A stretch of DNA of 64,000 bases from Congeria kusceri. Taxonomy: Eukaryota > Mollusca > Bivalvia > Myida > Dreissenidae. Each line of letters opens with the position of its first letter. Position 1 is the stretch's first letter. This document shows, one piece after another, positions 46,025 through 58,340 of the stretch. The notes beneath the pieces were generated by a model. It ran no database searches. It had not been told where the DNA came from and worked only from the letters and a program-made list of their open reading frames with translations. The stretch lies in contig CM051027.1 in NCBI GenBank assembly GCA_027627225.1, positions 43,089,618 to 43,153,617 of the forward strand. The letters are read 5' to 3'. A program made the translations under genes and the position numbers.

Positions 46025-46952
46025 TATGCCCCCGGTATCTTGATGCGGGAGGCATATAGTGATTGTCCTGTCCGTCCTTTCGTCCATCTGTGTCAAGGTT
46101 AAGTGGATTTTACCATTTCGTCTAGCACCAACACCGCTTACTACAACACTTTGATACTCACACAGTTGTTGCTTATTACCATTCCCAATCCACCCATATC
46201 ACCCAACCTCACTTTGACCTTCGACCTTGACATGATTTCGACTTGGAATAATTCAAAACTGCCATTTCTTGGTTAACTAGATTTTACCGTTTTGTCTAGA
46301 ACCAACACCGCTTACTACAACACTTAGATATATTTACACAGTTGTTACTTATGACTATTCCCAATCCACCCATATAACCCAACCTCACTTTGACCTTGAC
46401 CTAATTTGGATTTTACTTTTTCGTCTAGCGCTTACTACCACACTTGGATACTTACACAGTACTTGCTTATTACCATACCCAATCCACCCATATAATCCAT
46501 CCATACTTTGACCTTGACCTAATTTGGAACAATTCCTGTGTTTTTTTAGGACCAATTTGCGGCAAAAATGTGGCCCCATTCCCCTGCTTAAAAAGTATAT
46601 CTTTTTCCCCATATTTACCGTCAAATTCCCCTCAGAATGTAAGCTTTATTAAAAAAAATTTTACCAAAATCGGACAAAAATTGACTAAGATAGAGGAATT
46701 TTAGTAAACAAGCCGAGCAGTTTTTCATCAAACCAAGTTAGTGCAAAATATAAAGTATCATTTGTAGCAAAACAATTCATAAATATAAAAAATAAGGTTT
46801 TTCTTTTAAAAAAATCCCCTTTTGCCGTAAAATTCTCCATCTGAAGGGCCCCGCCACCTTTCCCCCAAAGGTAAAAAAAACCCCACTGAATTCTAATGGG
46901 TTGTCCAGCATTAGCCGGGGGCATGTGTGTTTATCGAACACAGTGTCTTGTT
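46025..46952 (+). mobile_element. HINE-like family D with a nested MITE
   Basis: The 5' hairpin is TATGCCCCCGG..GGGAGGCATA. Three or so units carry CGTCTAGCACCAACACCGCT. The 3' end has GCCGGGGGCATG, stem-loop TGTGTTTATCGAACACA (46926-46942) and CTTGTTTG. The 353-bp MITE at 46536 interrupts the last unit. Confidence 0.75.
46536..46888. mobile_element. 353-bp MITE, copy 1
   Basis: The ends CTGTGTTTTTTTAGGACC and the complement of CAGTGGGGTTTTTTTTACC are flanked by AATTC (46531-46535, 46889-46893). The interior CCAATTTGCGGCAAAAATG and AAGGGCCCCGCCACCTTTCC matches 55087-56328. There is no coding capacity. Confidence 0.7.
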
Positions 46953-46993
46953 TGCCAGCTGAATTTCTCTTTGAAATATTTTTTTTTTTTCAG

Positions 46994-47034
46994 AATCGTT
47001 TGTCTGAGATTACTGTGAAAGAACAGGAAGCTAG
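46994..47034 (+). CDS. Internal exon of a coiled-coil protein (exon C)
   Basis: A T-rich tract ending TTTCAG precedes 41 bases that read NRLSEITVKEQEA and leave two bases before the donor CTAG|GTAAAC. It enters in phase 0, exactly as exon B leaves, and ends in the same AG|GTAA context as exon A. Glu-rich helix content agrees with the coiled coil. By itself it is too short to prove; the phase fit and the splice sites are the support. The following exon is not found in the window. Confidence 0.55.
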
Positions 47035-47097
47035 GTAAACATCGAATTATTTATTTTTAGTTAAGGTTTAGCTTACCTGATTAGTTTAGTTTAAACC

Positions 47098-47284
47098 TAT
47101 TTATTTTAGCTCGATTGCATCGAAAGCCTAAGGCTTAGTGAGACACTCTCAAGTCCGTTTCCTGGGTAGAACCAGTACTTGGTGTCTTTGGGGGAGATCT
47201 TGAGTAAGCTACCAGAGTGGGGATCGAACCCGGGACCTCCCTATCGCTAGGCGGACACCATATACACTACGCCACCGCTTACGT
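47098..47284 (-). mobile_element. tRNA-derived SINE
   Basis: Read on the - strand, the head has a box A-like TGGCGTAGTGTATATGG and a box B GGTTCGATCCC, the internal RNA polymerase III promoter. The body then contains CTACCCAGGAAACGGACTTG, and the 3' end AAGCCTTAGGCTTTCGATGC forms a hairpin and ends in AGCTAAAATAAA. The acceptor and T stems do not pair well, so it is not a working tRNA gene. Confidence 0.85.
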
Positions 47285-48429
47285 GATAACAAAGTGCTCA
47301 TGATGAACTATTCTAATCGGGGAAGTTTTTGTCGTGGTTATATGTGAGTTATCAACAATTTACTTAAACATCTCCTATGAAACCACTTGTTGGATTTTAC
47401 CAAAACTTGGCAAGAATATTTCTGAGATGTTCCTTTACCAAATTTCTTCTATTGAATGCTATAATTTAATGAAAAAACTGGTTGGCATGGCAACCCAAAC
47501 CTAGCAAACTTCAAAAATCATGTCAGAAACTACTGTCTGGATTTCAAAATAATTTCATAGGTTAGATACCAGTAAATCATTGTGTATCCCTCCGTGGTCC
47601 GGTCGAAAGTAGTGCCTATTACTAAAGAGTTCCTTTTGTCTTCTGGTATAAAAGCCATTTAGCAATCTCAGACATGCCTTTTGTGGTTATTTCTTATATC
47701 CCATGTGTGTCAGGAACATTTTGGTGTATTTCATTGGAGGCTAACTTGAAAGGTGAACTGTTGGGGTGTGTTTACATTGATATGGGGCTTTTGTCCAAAT
47801 ATAACTGACTAAACCATGTTTTCTACCGGTGTCTGCATTCAGGCAAGATGCATTTTCTTAGAAGTAACATTACATATTTTTTTTTTGCAATTTTTGGAAG
47901 AGGAAAGATTCATCTTGAAATTGATACCATGCTTGCACAATCTGAAATAAAGGAAAGGCTAAAAATATGCTTGGAAAGTTATATAATGGGACCCTATGGA
48001 ATTGGAATTACTGGTATCTAACCTTCAAAGAGATGGTCCTTGGGTGACCCTATTCTGATTTTCTTTTAAGTAATTTTGATTTGTTATAACAAATTAACAC
48101 TTGTTTCAATCAACTTAGAAAAGCATAAGTGAATCTTTTAAGGCATTGTTTATAACAACCGGATGATCCAGATATATTAATCCTACTAACTGTTAACAAA
48201 CAATCAGATCATTGCAAGTTATTAGTTCAATGCAACTGACAAACAATCAGTTATAATCTACATGTATGTTTCTAAATATTAATTCTTACACTGTAGTAGA
48301 TATATGAAATTTATCACAAGGACTTGAAAAAAACACGAAACAGGTCCAAATTTGTCCTTGTGATAATATATAAATAATTTAACAGAAAGGTTCCTTGGCT
48401 GACCCTTTACCAAATTCCTTGAAATACTA

Positions 48430-49165
48430 CCGTAATTTATCTCGTATAAGCTGCACTTTTTTTCAGCCAAAATTCGTAGCATTTTTGCGGTGTATCTTAG
48501 ATGCGGATATAAGCAAAAACTCCTAGTTTTTCTATCATAAATATCATCTGTGGTGTTTTGGGCGCCATTTTGAATAGACGCTCGATCTACGTCACTAAGA
48601 TGCTTATATAAGCAAGTATTCATACCCGATAGGTTTCGCACTGTTTTATATTGGGATCTTTTAAAAATATAGTATTATATAATATATATTCTTATTTGTG
48701 TGTTTTATATTCTTAATTCTTATTTTTACGAAATACATATGCAATAAAACATAATACATAAGAAATAAGAACCAGCGTTAAATGGACCGTAGTGTAAACA
48801 CCACCTGACATACTACTTCACACCTTTTATACTGCTATGAAACAATTTGGAGGGTGTCATTGATGATACTTGCAAAACTGACTGTGTTTGTCAAACAGAC
48901 AATTAGCGCTTATGGTGTAATTAAAGGTGTTGACACTTGAGACTTCTCAACACCTCTCAATACAGCGAAAACACGTCTAGTGTAATGTATCCGCATTGCG
49001 ATTTTCACAACAAAAATATTTTCACTTTCAATAAACAATGAACACAAAATTCACGATTTTGATGTTTAGAAGCTTTCAAATTGCAGATTTTTTTTCCAAA
49101 AATTAGTATCTTAATTTTTATGTGCGTCTTATAAGCGGGGGCGTCCTATACGCGAGAATTTACGG
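48430..49165. mobile_element. TA-flanked MITE with CCGTAA ends
   Basis: The ends CCGTAATTTATCTCGTATAA and the complement of CCGTAAATTCTCGCGTATAG are flanked by TA (48428-48429, 49166-49167). The subterminal TCTTATAAGCGGGGG, and TAAGCTGC on the other side, are related. It is pogo/Tc-like without a transposase. Its first bases match the element at 55156. Confidence 0.75.
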
Positions 49166-49500
49166 TAATAGATTCGTAAAAAAACATGGTCGCAAGGGGG
49201 ACGGAGCAGCTTTCTCGAAAAATTTGAAAATCTTGCCTGAAACCACTAGCAGGTATTGGGTATCATTTCACAGATATGTTCCTGGGTGACTCTCTACCAA
49301 ATTCCTTGAAATCACATTGGTTCATTTAAAAACATGGCTACCAATTGGTGGGGCAGTTTTCTTATTTGGCTATGCTGAAATCTTTCAAAATCTTCGTTTT
49401 TGAAATCACTTGCTGGGTTTGGAAATAATGTCAAAGAAATATTCCTTGGATGACCCCGTACAAAATTCATTCAAATCATTTTGATTCGTTAAAAAAACCA

Positions 49501-49910
49501 CCAAGAACATACCAGTTTTTACTTGATAGTAGTATTGTTTTACCTAGCAAACATTTGTACAACTAAATAAATGTACATCATGGGGTCAAATTTGTTACAG
49601 AAGCACTATACTTAATGAATGAAACATATACTGACACAATTTTACACATATATGATACTCATATTTTAGACAGACTCAATTATTAACCCAATTATTAACC
49701 ATTAATTTTGCATTCACATTTGTAGATGCACTATGAAAGGAATAGAAGTTATGTTTTAATGAATAGAAAGAGTACATGTTAAAGAGCAAAAAATGTATAC
49801 ATAGAAAAAAGCATGATTAAAAAAAAACAAAGAGCAAAAAATGTATACATAGAAAAATGCATGATTAAAAAAAAAACAAAAAAAAACCTGTAACTTACTA
49901 AACAGAACTA
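49501..49910. other. No gene; a short duplicated stretch
   Basis: 49790-49885 has two copies of AGAGCAAAAAATGTATACAT with AAAGCATGATTAAAAAAAAA, period about 47. The rest is AT-rich. Confidence 0.5.
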
Positions 49911-50930
49911 CGAGGGGCAGTCGTGAAGTTCCCGGACTTCTTTTAATTTTCGTGTATCTTACGTCCGACAATGATAAAATTGTATACGATTCATTATTAG
50001 ACTATTTGTAACGTGTATACAAAGAATCATTTAAAATATTTTAAGTATCTTTTATATTTAAACTGTTATATGAACATAATAAACGATGTATGGAGCACTT
50101 TGAAAAATTATCATTCCAAATATTATTTGACCGTGTTAATATATTGGCAGGATCTTTATTTGCGCACCAAATGTTGCTATATTTTACAAGACGTCATATT
50201 AACGTCAAATGCAAACACTTTGAAAAAATCAGCGCAATATAACAAAATTTAAGTAAATGACAAAAGAAAATTGAAAGGCACCTAAAACTGTCAAACGACA
50301 AAATGACGACGTCAATTTAGCGTGCGGAGCAACGTCCGGTAATCAAGTTTTGCGTGAAGGAGGCAGTACACCTACAGAATCGTGGATAATTATTTTGAAG
50401 AAAGGAGAGGCTTTTAATTTTTACAGACAAACTATGTTTGAGTGTCACCGGCTTTCAGTGAATGGGGCGGGTGTATACATCCGATGATTCACGAACCTGG
50501 CGACCGACGACGGAGCAGCCTACCAGAGATTCTGTCTTGAATACTGTTTGAGAGTGAGCAGGATCTTAAGTATGCAGTTTGATCAACTCTGCGCTAATAT
50601 CCGCAGCAATTCTATTTTGTACACATAGTAAGTGGGTGCATCATCTTAGGAATTGTGTCAGGAATATTTTGAGAATCTCTGACAGTCCATGATGACAAAG
50701 TTTAGAAATTATCACGATGACGCTTTGTAATGACGTGAAAGTGTTCCATACACGTGTGATATGTTGTAGTTGTAAAATGTTTTTGTTCCATGTAAAAAGA
50801 TACAAAAGGATGAAAATTACAGCTTTTGATCAGAAAGAATCCTTCTTTCAGACCATATAAATTGTATCTACCTATGATAACAATAGTGACTTTTATGCGA
50901 GTAGTCCGGGAACTTTATGGCTGCCCCTCG
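49911..50930 (+). mobile_element. Decayed mariner element
   Basis: The inverted ends CGAGGGGCAGTCGTGAAGTT and the complement of CGAGGGGCAGCCATAAAGTT continue to CCCGGACT. TA flanks both sides (49909-49910, 50931-50932). Length 1020 and the AGTTCCCGGAC end are typical of mariner. The interior around 50430-50540 keeps a transposase-like SRTWRPTTEQPTRDSV (compare the RPT box of mariners), but stops and frameshifts abound and no DDD triad is visible. Confidence 0.8.
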
Positions 50931-50935
50931 TAGAT

Positions 50936-51600
50936 GCCTGTTGGCAACGTGTTAAGCCCGTTTTGAAGAAAATGGTGAACATTTGTGCAAAACTATGTCA
51001 AACTCCACTCACAGATGAAGAACATTTGGTCCGGACAAGCTGTATTATGCCCGTATTTGACCTTTGACCTGTAAGTATGGCCTTGACTTTTGAGCACAGG
51101 TTTTGCGTGCAATAGGCCGTCTCCACATGCTGAACATTTGTGGCAAGTTATTTTAAAATTCCCTGATGAATGATGAATTAACAGTCCGGACAAGCTGTAT
51201 TATGCCTGTATTTGACCTCTGACCTCTTAAGTGTGACCTTGACATATGAGCTAGGGACACAGGTCTTGCCCGCGACATGGTGTCTCCACATGTTGAACAT
51301 TTGTGGCAAGTTACTTTAAACTTCCGTGCTGACTAATGAATTAAAAGTCCGGACATGCTGTATTATACCCATATTTGTGTGACCTTGTCCTTTGAGATAG
51401 GGACTCGGGTCTTTACGCGACACGCCGTCTGCACATGATGAACATTTCTGGCCAGTTATTTTAAAATTTCCTAATGAGTGATGAATTAACAGTTAGGACT
51501 AGATTGGACAGACTCATGCACACACGCACACACTCTGAGCTGCCGCTGTGACAATTAAGTCGAGCTGACTGCAAGGGGGCTCAACAAAAATGAAACAAAA
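50936..51600 (+). mobile_element. HINE-like core units, GTCCGGACAAGCTG family
   Basis: Three to four units of about 158 bp carry CCGGACAAGCTGTATTATGC, TTTGACCT and CACATGCTGAACATTTGTGG. The right side has GAGCTGCCGCTGTGACAATT, where the family end would lie. The 5' hairpin is not recognised. Confidence 0.6.
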
Positions 51601-51730
51601 CACTACTTTAAACATGTCTTTTAAAGAAATGGTGATATATATTGTAGGGGTTTGATAGAATATTGGTATACTAGTTTATCACAATGTGTAACAGCCAACA
51701 ATTAATTATTATTCTTTTGCTTATCTTGCA

Positions 51731-52870
51731 TTTTATACCCCCACAAACAAAGTTTAAGTGGGGGTATATTGGAGTGAGCTTGTCAAAGGTCAAATATAAG
51801 AATTTAAGCCATAGACCCTGTTCGGAGCTTGCCCAGCATGGAAGGAATTTCAAAAAAAATAACTTTGCACGAGTATTCAGCATGGTGAGACGGTGTGTCG
51901 TGTGCAAGAATCAAGTCCTAGGTCCAAGGTCAAGGTCACACTTAAAGTCAAAGTCAATTATAAGATTTCAAGCCATAGACCCTGTAGTGAGTGTAATTTT
52001 GTCCAGCGGGGAAGGAATTTAAATAACCTGGCAGCAGTGCTAAGCATGTTGAGACTGTGTGTCACGCATAAGAACCATGTTCCTAGGTCCAAAGTCAAGG
52101 TTACAGTTAAAGGTCAAAGGTCTCAAATAAGAATTTAAGCCATAGACCCTGTCTGGTGCATAATTTTGTCCAGCTTGGAAGGATATTCAAATTACTTTTC
52201 AGAAGTTATAAGCGTTATGAAGTGGGGTATCGCATGCAAGAACCAGGTGCCTTGGTCCTAGGTCAAGGTCACCCTTAAACGTCAAAGGTCAAGTATATGT
52301 ATAAATTTTAAGATTCTTGTTCAGGCAATAACTTTGTCCAGGGTTGAAGGATTTTCAATTTATAAGACGATGTGTCACGCGCAAGAACCAGTTCAAGGTC
52401 AAGGTCACACTTAAAGGTCAACAGTCAAATATAAGAAATAATACCATGGACTCTGTCCAGAGCATTATTTTGTCCGGCATTCAAGAATTTTCAAATTGTG
52501 AAAAGCATGATGAGACTGCATGTGGCATGCAACAACCAGGTCTTTTGGACCAAGGTCAAGGTCACACTTTAAGGTCAAAGGTCAAATATAAGAGTTTAAG
52601 CCAGTGCCTTTGATCAAAGTATCATTTTGTCCGGCATGGAAGAATGTTCACATTACTTGGCAGAAGTGATAAGCATTTATCCTAATAACTGTGAACATGT
52701 GGCATGCAAGAAACATGTGGCGTCCAAGAATCAGGTCTGTAGCTGAAAGGTCAAGGTGACTAATCAAGGTCAAAGAATTGTCCAGAGCATAATATTGTCA
52801 TGCATGGGATTTTCAGATAAATGGGCAGAAATGATCACCATCACCAGATGGTGTGTCGTTTCCAAGTATC
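51731..52870 (+). mobile_element. HINE-like family J
   Basis: The 5' hairpin TACCCCCAC..GTGGGGGTA lies at 51736-51766. About six units of 165 bp repeat TTTAAGCCATAGACCCTGT, AATTTTGTCCAGC and CAAGGTCAAGGTCACA. The 3' stem-loop is not clear, so it may be truncated near 52870. Confidence 0.7.
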
Positions 52871-53056
52871 TGTCTTGTTTAAGTTAGTGAATTACTTTCC
52901 TTTGATGAGTGTTCAAAGCATAAATCACAAATGATAAAAAGCATTTTGTTGATTCTTCACATAATGATTTAAGATAGCAACAGTAAGTGAAGCATACAAG
53001 AACCATAAGTCATAATTGCCCAGAAGTTGTAATTACTACCATTTATTTGTTTTTAG
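52871..53056. other. No recognised feature
   Basis: Nothing supportable between two HINEs. Confidence 0.35.
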
Positions 53057-53882
53057 CTCAACTTATTGAAGAAAAGGCAAGCTATTCTTCTCTCTCCGGC
53101 GTTGGCATTGACATCGGCGTCCGAGCTAGGTTAAAGTTTTTCGGTAAGCTAGTTTCTCAGGAATGGCTTGAGGGATTTCATTCAAACTTAAAACATTTAT
53201 TCCCCACAGTAAAATGAACCTTTAGGCCAAGTTTGGTAACTCTAGTTTGAAATTTTTCAAAATTATGGGCCTTTTTACGCTTAGAAATTTGACATATAAG
53301 CTATATGAACAGGGTAAAGTTTTTCGGTAAGCTGGTTCCTCAGAAATGGCTTGATGGATGTCATTCAAACTTAGAACACTTATTCCCTGTATTAAATTGA
53401 ACTCATATTCCAATTTTGATAACTCGAGTTTGAAATTTGTCAAAATAATGGGCCTTTTTACACTTTAAAAATATTAACTTTTGATTTCCACTCTCTAACT
53501 TGAGAATCATTCTTCATACATAAATACCCTAAAGCAACACTTAACTCGGGATTGCGTTTGTGGTGAGTTGGGTGGAGTCAAGGTCAGGGTCACTGTTACT
53601 AAAAATAGAAAAAAAAATGTTGCGGTATAACTCGAGAACAAATTGAAATATTTTAATAACATTCAGTTTATAGATACCGTATAACGAGACATTGCATGAG
53701 ATTGCATATGGGGTTAGTTGGGTCAAGGTCACTGTTTTGAAATTGCTTCCACTCAGTAACTCGAGAAAGAAATTAATTTTTTTTTATTTGGCCCCTACTT
53801 CACAGCTTGTTTCAGAAAAAATGCCAGAAACTCTGACAATCACAAGAAAAGTCGAGTGCCCTGTCCTCCGACAGCTCTTGTT
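53057..53882 (+). mobile_element. HINE-like family K
   Basis: It begins AGCTCAACTTATTGAAGAAA and then CGTTGGCATTGACATCGGCG. Units carry GGTAAAGTTTTTCGGTAAGC and ATGGGCCTTTTTACAC, later GAAATATTTTAATAACATTC. The 3' end is stem-loop CTGTC-CTCC-GACAG (53861-53874) and CTCTTGTT, the same as family F. Confidence 0.7.
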
Positions 53883-54089
53883 TTGTCAGGACTAAAACTA
53901 TATTGATTGGAAATTTATGATACTTCAACTTACTTCACAGAATAAGAGAATACGGCAGCACAAAGTACAATATAAAAGGACAATTCTTCTTTTGCAAAAG
54001 AATTTGTATGCATATAAACTAAGCGGCGCCATGTAGAACAGGCTGTATAGGTGGGGACATCTGTGTCTGTGGACACATTTCTAGTTTTA
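53883..54089. other. No recognised feature
   Basis: Nothing supportable. Confidence 0.35.
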
Positions 54090-54310
54090 GATTAATAATT
54101 TGGTACACATCATAAAATACGGGTCAAGCCACTTTGGTTACAAACCACAAAATTTTGAAATAGTTATGGCCCCCTTTCGACTTAAATTCCCCCAAAACAC
54201 AGTTTCCCGATATTACCGGTAACTCAAGAAAGGCACGACATATTCAAATAATTTTTGGTACAGGTGTGTAACATTATATAATACAGGTCAAGTTCAACTT
54301 TGGTCATCCA
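54090..54310 (+). mobile_element. HINE-like family E, core fragment
   Basis: CATCATAAAATACGGGTCAA, TACAAACCAC and GATATTACCGGTAACTCAAG match units at 36830-37440. It is broken by the LINE that starts near 54311. Confidence 0.6.
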
Positions 54311-55086
54311 TATTTGTATTAACAATTCAAAAAAGCTTGCTATAAATACATTTATGAGATACATAAAGAAAAGTGTGTGACTTTAAGCCATAGAATTCTT
54401 GACTCAAAAGGTGATTCTAAAAAACTGTATAAGTTTATAACAGAACTGACAGGAAAACAGGCCGAAAATCCAACGCCAACAGAGAAAGATGAAATTATTT
54501 TGCTGAAAAATTTGCAGATTAATTTATGGATAAAATTCTGAAAATTCGGGATTCATTGAAAGATTTTGAAAATCACCAGCCGTGTTATAAAGTTACACCT
54601 TATAATTTTAAAGAGCTTACCAACAATGACATCAAAAAGCTGATTAATTTCAAACAACATCATGCAAATTAGATATCTGTGTTGCCAACAAATGTTCTGA
54701 AACTATACTCGAATAAACTACTACCTATGGTCACTAAATTGATGAATCTTCCCTTGAAACAGGGCATATTCCCGTCTAAATGGCCATTGTAAAACATTCA
54801 ATGAAGAAAATTCGCCGTGACTTAGAACTCTCAAGCTATAGGCCGGTGAGCAATTTAATTAATCGAAAAAGCCATGCTATATACTCAATATGCATCTTGA
54901 TGAGAGTAGTCTTTTGATAAGGTACTAGTCGGCTTACAGACGGCACCACTCGTGCGAGTCAGCGTTGCTACGCTTTGTTAACGATCTTCTGGACGGCATG
55001 GAAAGTGACAGCGCTCATAGCCATATACTTATCCGCTGCATTTGATACAGTGAATCACAGCATCCTACTATACGTCCTTGGGAAGC

Positions 55087-56328
55087 CAGTGTGTTTTTTA
55101 GGGCCAATTTGGGGCCGAAATTTCGGCCCCATTCCCCCAGCTTAAATAGTATATACCGTAAAACGTCGTGTATTACGTTCACTATTTTGCCCTCAAAATC
55201 AGTTTTAAAAACTTGGTGCGCGTTATACAATACTTGTATACAAAACGATGTAGGGAAATTTTTCCAAAGATTGCGCAACTTACCCCAAATGGCTTCCATG
55301 TATTGTAAATGGACTATTAGCATAATTAAATGATCTATACCTTTAAGAACAGAACGGACAATGTTAATATTTATGATCATTTCAGATTTCAGGTATGTAT
55401 CCAGCATTTTAATCAGTACATTTGGCTCAAAAAAGAGAAGAAATGAATCCAATTTCGGCCATTTTTGTTTATTACAAGTTATTGTTGTTCTTATAATACC
55501 ATGCCCAATTGTCCTGAGTACAGCACTGTATTTGGGGCCATTGTCGATATTGTAATAATCCTTTGTCTTACGAAATGTGTGAGAAAACATTATTTTTGCA
55601 ACTCAATAGGTGTGAATAAATATTTTGAAATTGGTTTGTGTTTTTCCTGGCTTATGTCATTAATGTTGTTAAGTAGATTGAGATATTAGTGTCATTTTGA
55701 GTACTTGACAAAAATTGTATGAACTAGCCAATAACATGTTGGTGTAATGTAACCATTGCTTGCAAAGGGTCTATATTTACATAAGAGCTTGGAAAAACTG
55801 TATTAATACGATGTAAACATGTCAAACATTTCTTTTGATTTTGTTTTCAATCTGATACGATTTTTATACTTTCTTTTTGTTAAAAACTGATGGCAAAGCA
55901 CCACAGCACACATGTTCAACCTATTTATGGCTCCCAACTATTTTTTTTCCACATTTCCACCAAAAAAATTTGGTGCACGTTATGCATGACTGCGTGTAAT
56001 ACACGACGTTTTACGGTATTTTTCCCCTATATTTACCTTAAAAATTCCCCTGTAAGCTTTATTTTGAAAAAACTTGACCAAAATCAGACAAAAATTGACT
56101 AAGATAGAGGAATTTTTGTAAACAATTCCAACAATTTTTTTTATCAAATCAAGTTTGTGCATAATGTAAGTTATCATGTGTAGCAAAATAATTGATTAAT
56201 GTTTTATAACAAAGTAGAACATAAAAATGTAATAATGTTTTTCTACCAAAACAATTCCCCTTTTCCCGTAAAATTCCCCGTCTGAAGGGCCCCACCATCT
56301 TTCCCCCAAAAGCGAAAAAAAAACACTG
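55087..56328. mobile_element. MITE copy 2, with a nested element
   Basis: The ends CAGTGTGTTTTTTAGGGCC and the complement of CAGTGTTTTTTTTTCGCTTT are flanked by GAAGC (55082-55086, 56329-56333). It is the same family as 46536-46888. Removing 55156-56016 leaves about 380 bp, close to copy 1. It interrupts the LINE after YTSLGSQ-type text. Confidence 0.75.
55156..56016. mobile_element. TA-flanked element with CCGTAAAACG ends
   Basis: The ends CCGTAAAACGTCGTGTATTA and the complement of CCGTAAAACGTCGTGTATTA are a perfect 20-base inverted repeat at least, flanked by TA (55154-55155, 56017-56018). It is pogo/Tc-like. A 191-codon minus frame crosses its left end, but it lacks transposase motifs and includes the inverted repeat, so I do not call it a gene. 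Confidence 0.8.
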
Positions 56329-56726
56329 GAAGCAGTATGGCGTCTGTGGTACGGCGTCAGACGGGTACGACTCATACCTACTTCCATGCAGCTGTTGTGT
56401 CAAGGTTGGCACATTGATGTCAATGCCACACCAGCTACAGTGCTGTGTTCTTCAGGGAAGTTGTCCATGGCCGTGGCTGTACTGACTTAACGCTGGGACG
56501 CTCTTTGATGTCATTCCGTCATCAGTAACGGTGTGTGGATTCGCTGATGACCACACAGCAAACACGCGATTCCGCTCAAACCAAATCGCAGAAAGGAATG
56601 CCGTACAAGAGCTTCAACAATTTGCAGTGGCAATAAACAATTGGATGAACGAAAATAAACTAGAGATCAACAAATTGAAAGCAGAATTCATCATGTTCGG
56701 TAGTAGACAACAGCTTGACAAAATTT

Positions 56727-58340
56727 ATGTGTTTCTACATCTATTAAAGACGTTCGCAATTTTTTTTTTCAAACGACAGATTTTCTTAAAAATTTGCACA
56801 AACATGTGTCAGTGTATCCTAAAACTAAAACAGTCTTAAAAAATAGGGGTCATCTGCCTTGTTCCGGAAATATTGGGGTTTAAATACGGTACCTATCGAA
56901 GCCTTTTTTTCAGTTTGTGTGACTAGCAGTGCTCAATTATATAAAGCGTTCATGTTCAAACAAGGACGGAGATTTTTGAATGCATCTTTGTTTAATGTTT
57001 TGTTTGGCAATATACAAGAGCAGATTAATGATAAAATGGGCTTTATCTATAGTTACCTTTAAGAGGTTAATTATGCGTTTAATATGCCTTTGAAAACATC
57101 AATAAATAATCAAATATACGAATATCTTTTGTTCCAAACTACAGATTTTGTTAAAAAATTCCATATACATGTGTCAGTGTATGCTGAAACTAAAACAGTC
57201 TTAAAAAATAGGGGTCACCGGCCTCGTTTAGGAAATATTGGGTTTTGAATACGGTACCTGTCGAAGCCCCTTTTTATGCCCCCGGCATCTTGATGCAGGA
57301 GGCATATAGTGATCGTCCTTCCGTGTTTCCGTCCGTGACATTTCATCTAGCACCAACACCGCTTACTACAACACTTTGAAACTTACACAGTTGTTGCTTA
57401 TGACCATTCCCTATCCACCCATATCACCCAACCTTACTTTGACCTTGACCTTGAACTAATTTGGACTTATAATAATTCAAAAGTGCCATTTCTTGGTTAA
57501 CTAGATTTTACCGTTTCGTCTAGCACCTACACCACTTAACAACACTTAGATATTTACACAGTTGTTACTGTTTGCAATCCAACCATATCACCCAACCTCA
57601 CTTTGATCTTGACCTTATTTTGACCAAGAAATGGGCTACCCAGCACCAACCTGGGGCATGTGTGTTTATCAAACACAGAATCTTGTTTTCAGTCTGGATT
57701 TTTTATCAATGTTTAAAGTATATAGTAGAGCTTTTTTCAAACTAGGTTATGGTTCTTTCAACTGATATGTTTTCACATATCTTGTTTGGCAATCTATTTT
57801 GGTAATAAAAACGCTTTACCTACAATTACTGTTAAAATAATGAATTTGACTGGATTTTGAAGTAGGTCAAATGGGTACTAATAATACCGTCAGAAATGTC
57901 ATTTATCACGCATCAAGATATTTTGCTCCAAACGACTGTTTTTCATAAATTTTCGCACATACATGCAACAATGTATATTTACCCAAAATATTAATAAAAA
58001 GAATGGATCGCCAAACTTGTTTGGGAAATATGGGACTTTAAATAGGGTACCTGTGTAGCCTTTTTCATGTTTCGTGTTTTCGTAAACAACGTATCAATTG
58101 CCAAAATAGAATGTACATATTTTTATGGATCTTTGTTTAACTAATTTGTTTGGCAATACATTGAATGCGTGTGTTTTTGATTATTATAATGCTTTATTAA
58201 CTTTTAACCATTGACTGGAACTTAATGACTTACACAGATTTATATTGTTTGATTGAAATTAGTATATTGTAACCTATATACAGTAAAGAAATAATGAAGC
58301 AAAAAGAGAAATTAACCAAATTATTTTCTTTTTGTTGCAA
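56727..58340 (+). mobile_element. Unclassified repeat inserted in the LINE
   Basis: Two to three long units share ACATGTGTCAGTGTAT, AAAACAGTCTTAAAAAATAG and AATACGGTACCT, near 56800-56900, 57170-57265 and, decayed, 57950-58050. A period of about 370 bp separates the first two. It hosts the HINE at 57273-57687. No termini are identified. Confidence 0.5.
57273..57687 (+). mobile_element. HINE-like family D, short complete copy
   Basis: The 5' hairpin is TATGCCCCCGGCATC..GGAGGCATA. Two units are present. The 3' end has CCTGGGGCATG, stem-loop TGTGTTTATCAAACACA (57661-57677) and GAATCTTGTT. It sits between CCCCTTTT and TTTC. Confidence 0.8.

Larger units (their letters stand above)
47071..49500 (+). 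mobile_element. HINE-like family A/H composite with two insertions
   Basis: The 5' hairpin AGCTTACCTGA..GTGCTCATGATGAACT is split by the SINE at 47098-47284. Units follow at 47370-47560 and 48000-48060 (GAAACCACTTGTTGGATTTT) and resume after 49166 (CTGAAACCACTAGCAGG). The element at 48430-49165 is nested in it. The text 47600-47990 does not match the units and may be another fragment. The 3' end is not clear. Confidence 0.5.

Noticed and set aside
47210..47284. Functional tRNA gene on the - strand
   Set aside because: Box A and box B are present, but the acceptor and T stems do not pair and a SINE body follows.
53057..53217. Frame beginning AQLIEEKASYSSLSG as an exon after TTTTTAG
   Set aside because: The text AGCTCAACTTATTGAAGAAA is the start of an interspersed HINE-like repeat, and the frame ends in its core units.
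55015..55590. 191-codon minus-strand frame
   Set aside because: It spans a MITE and the terminal repeat of a nested TA element, has no transposase or other motif, and its composition is that of AT-rich non-coding DNA.
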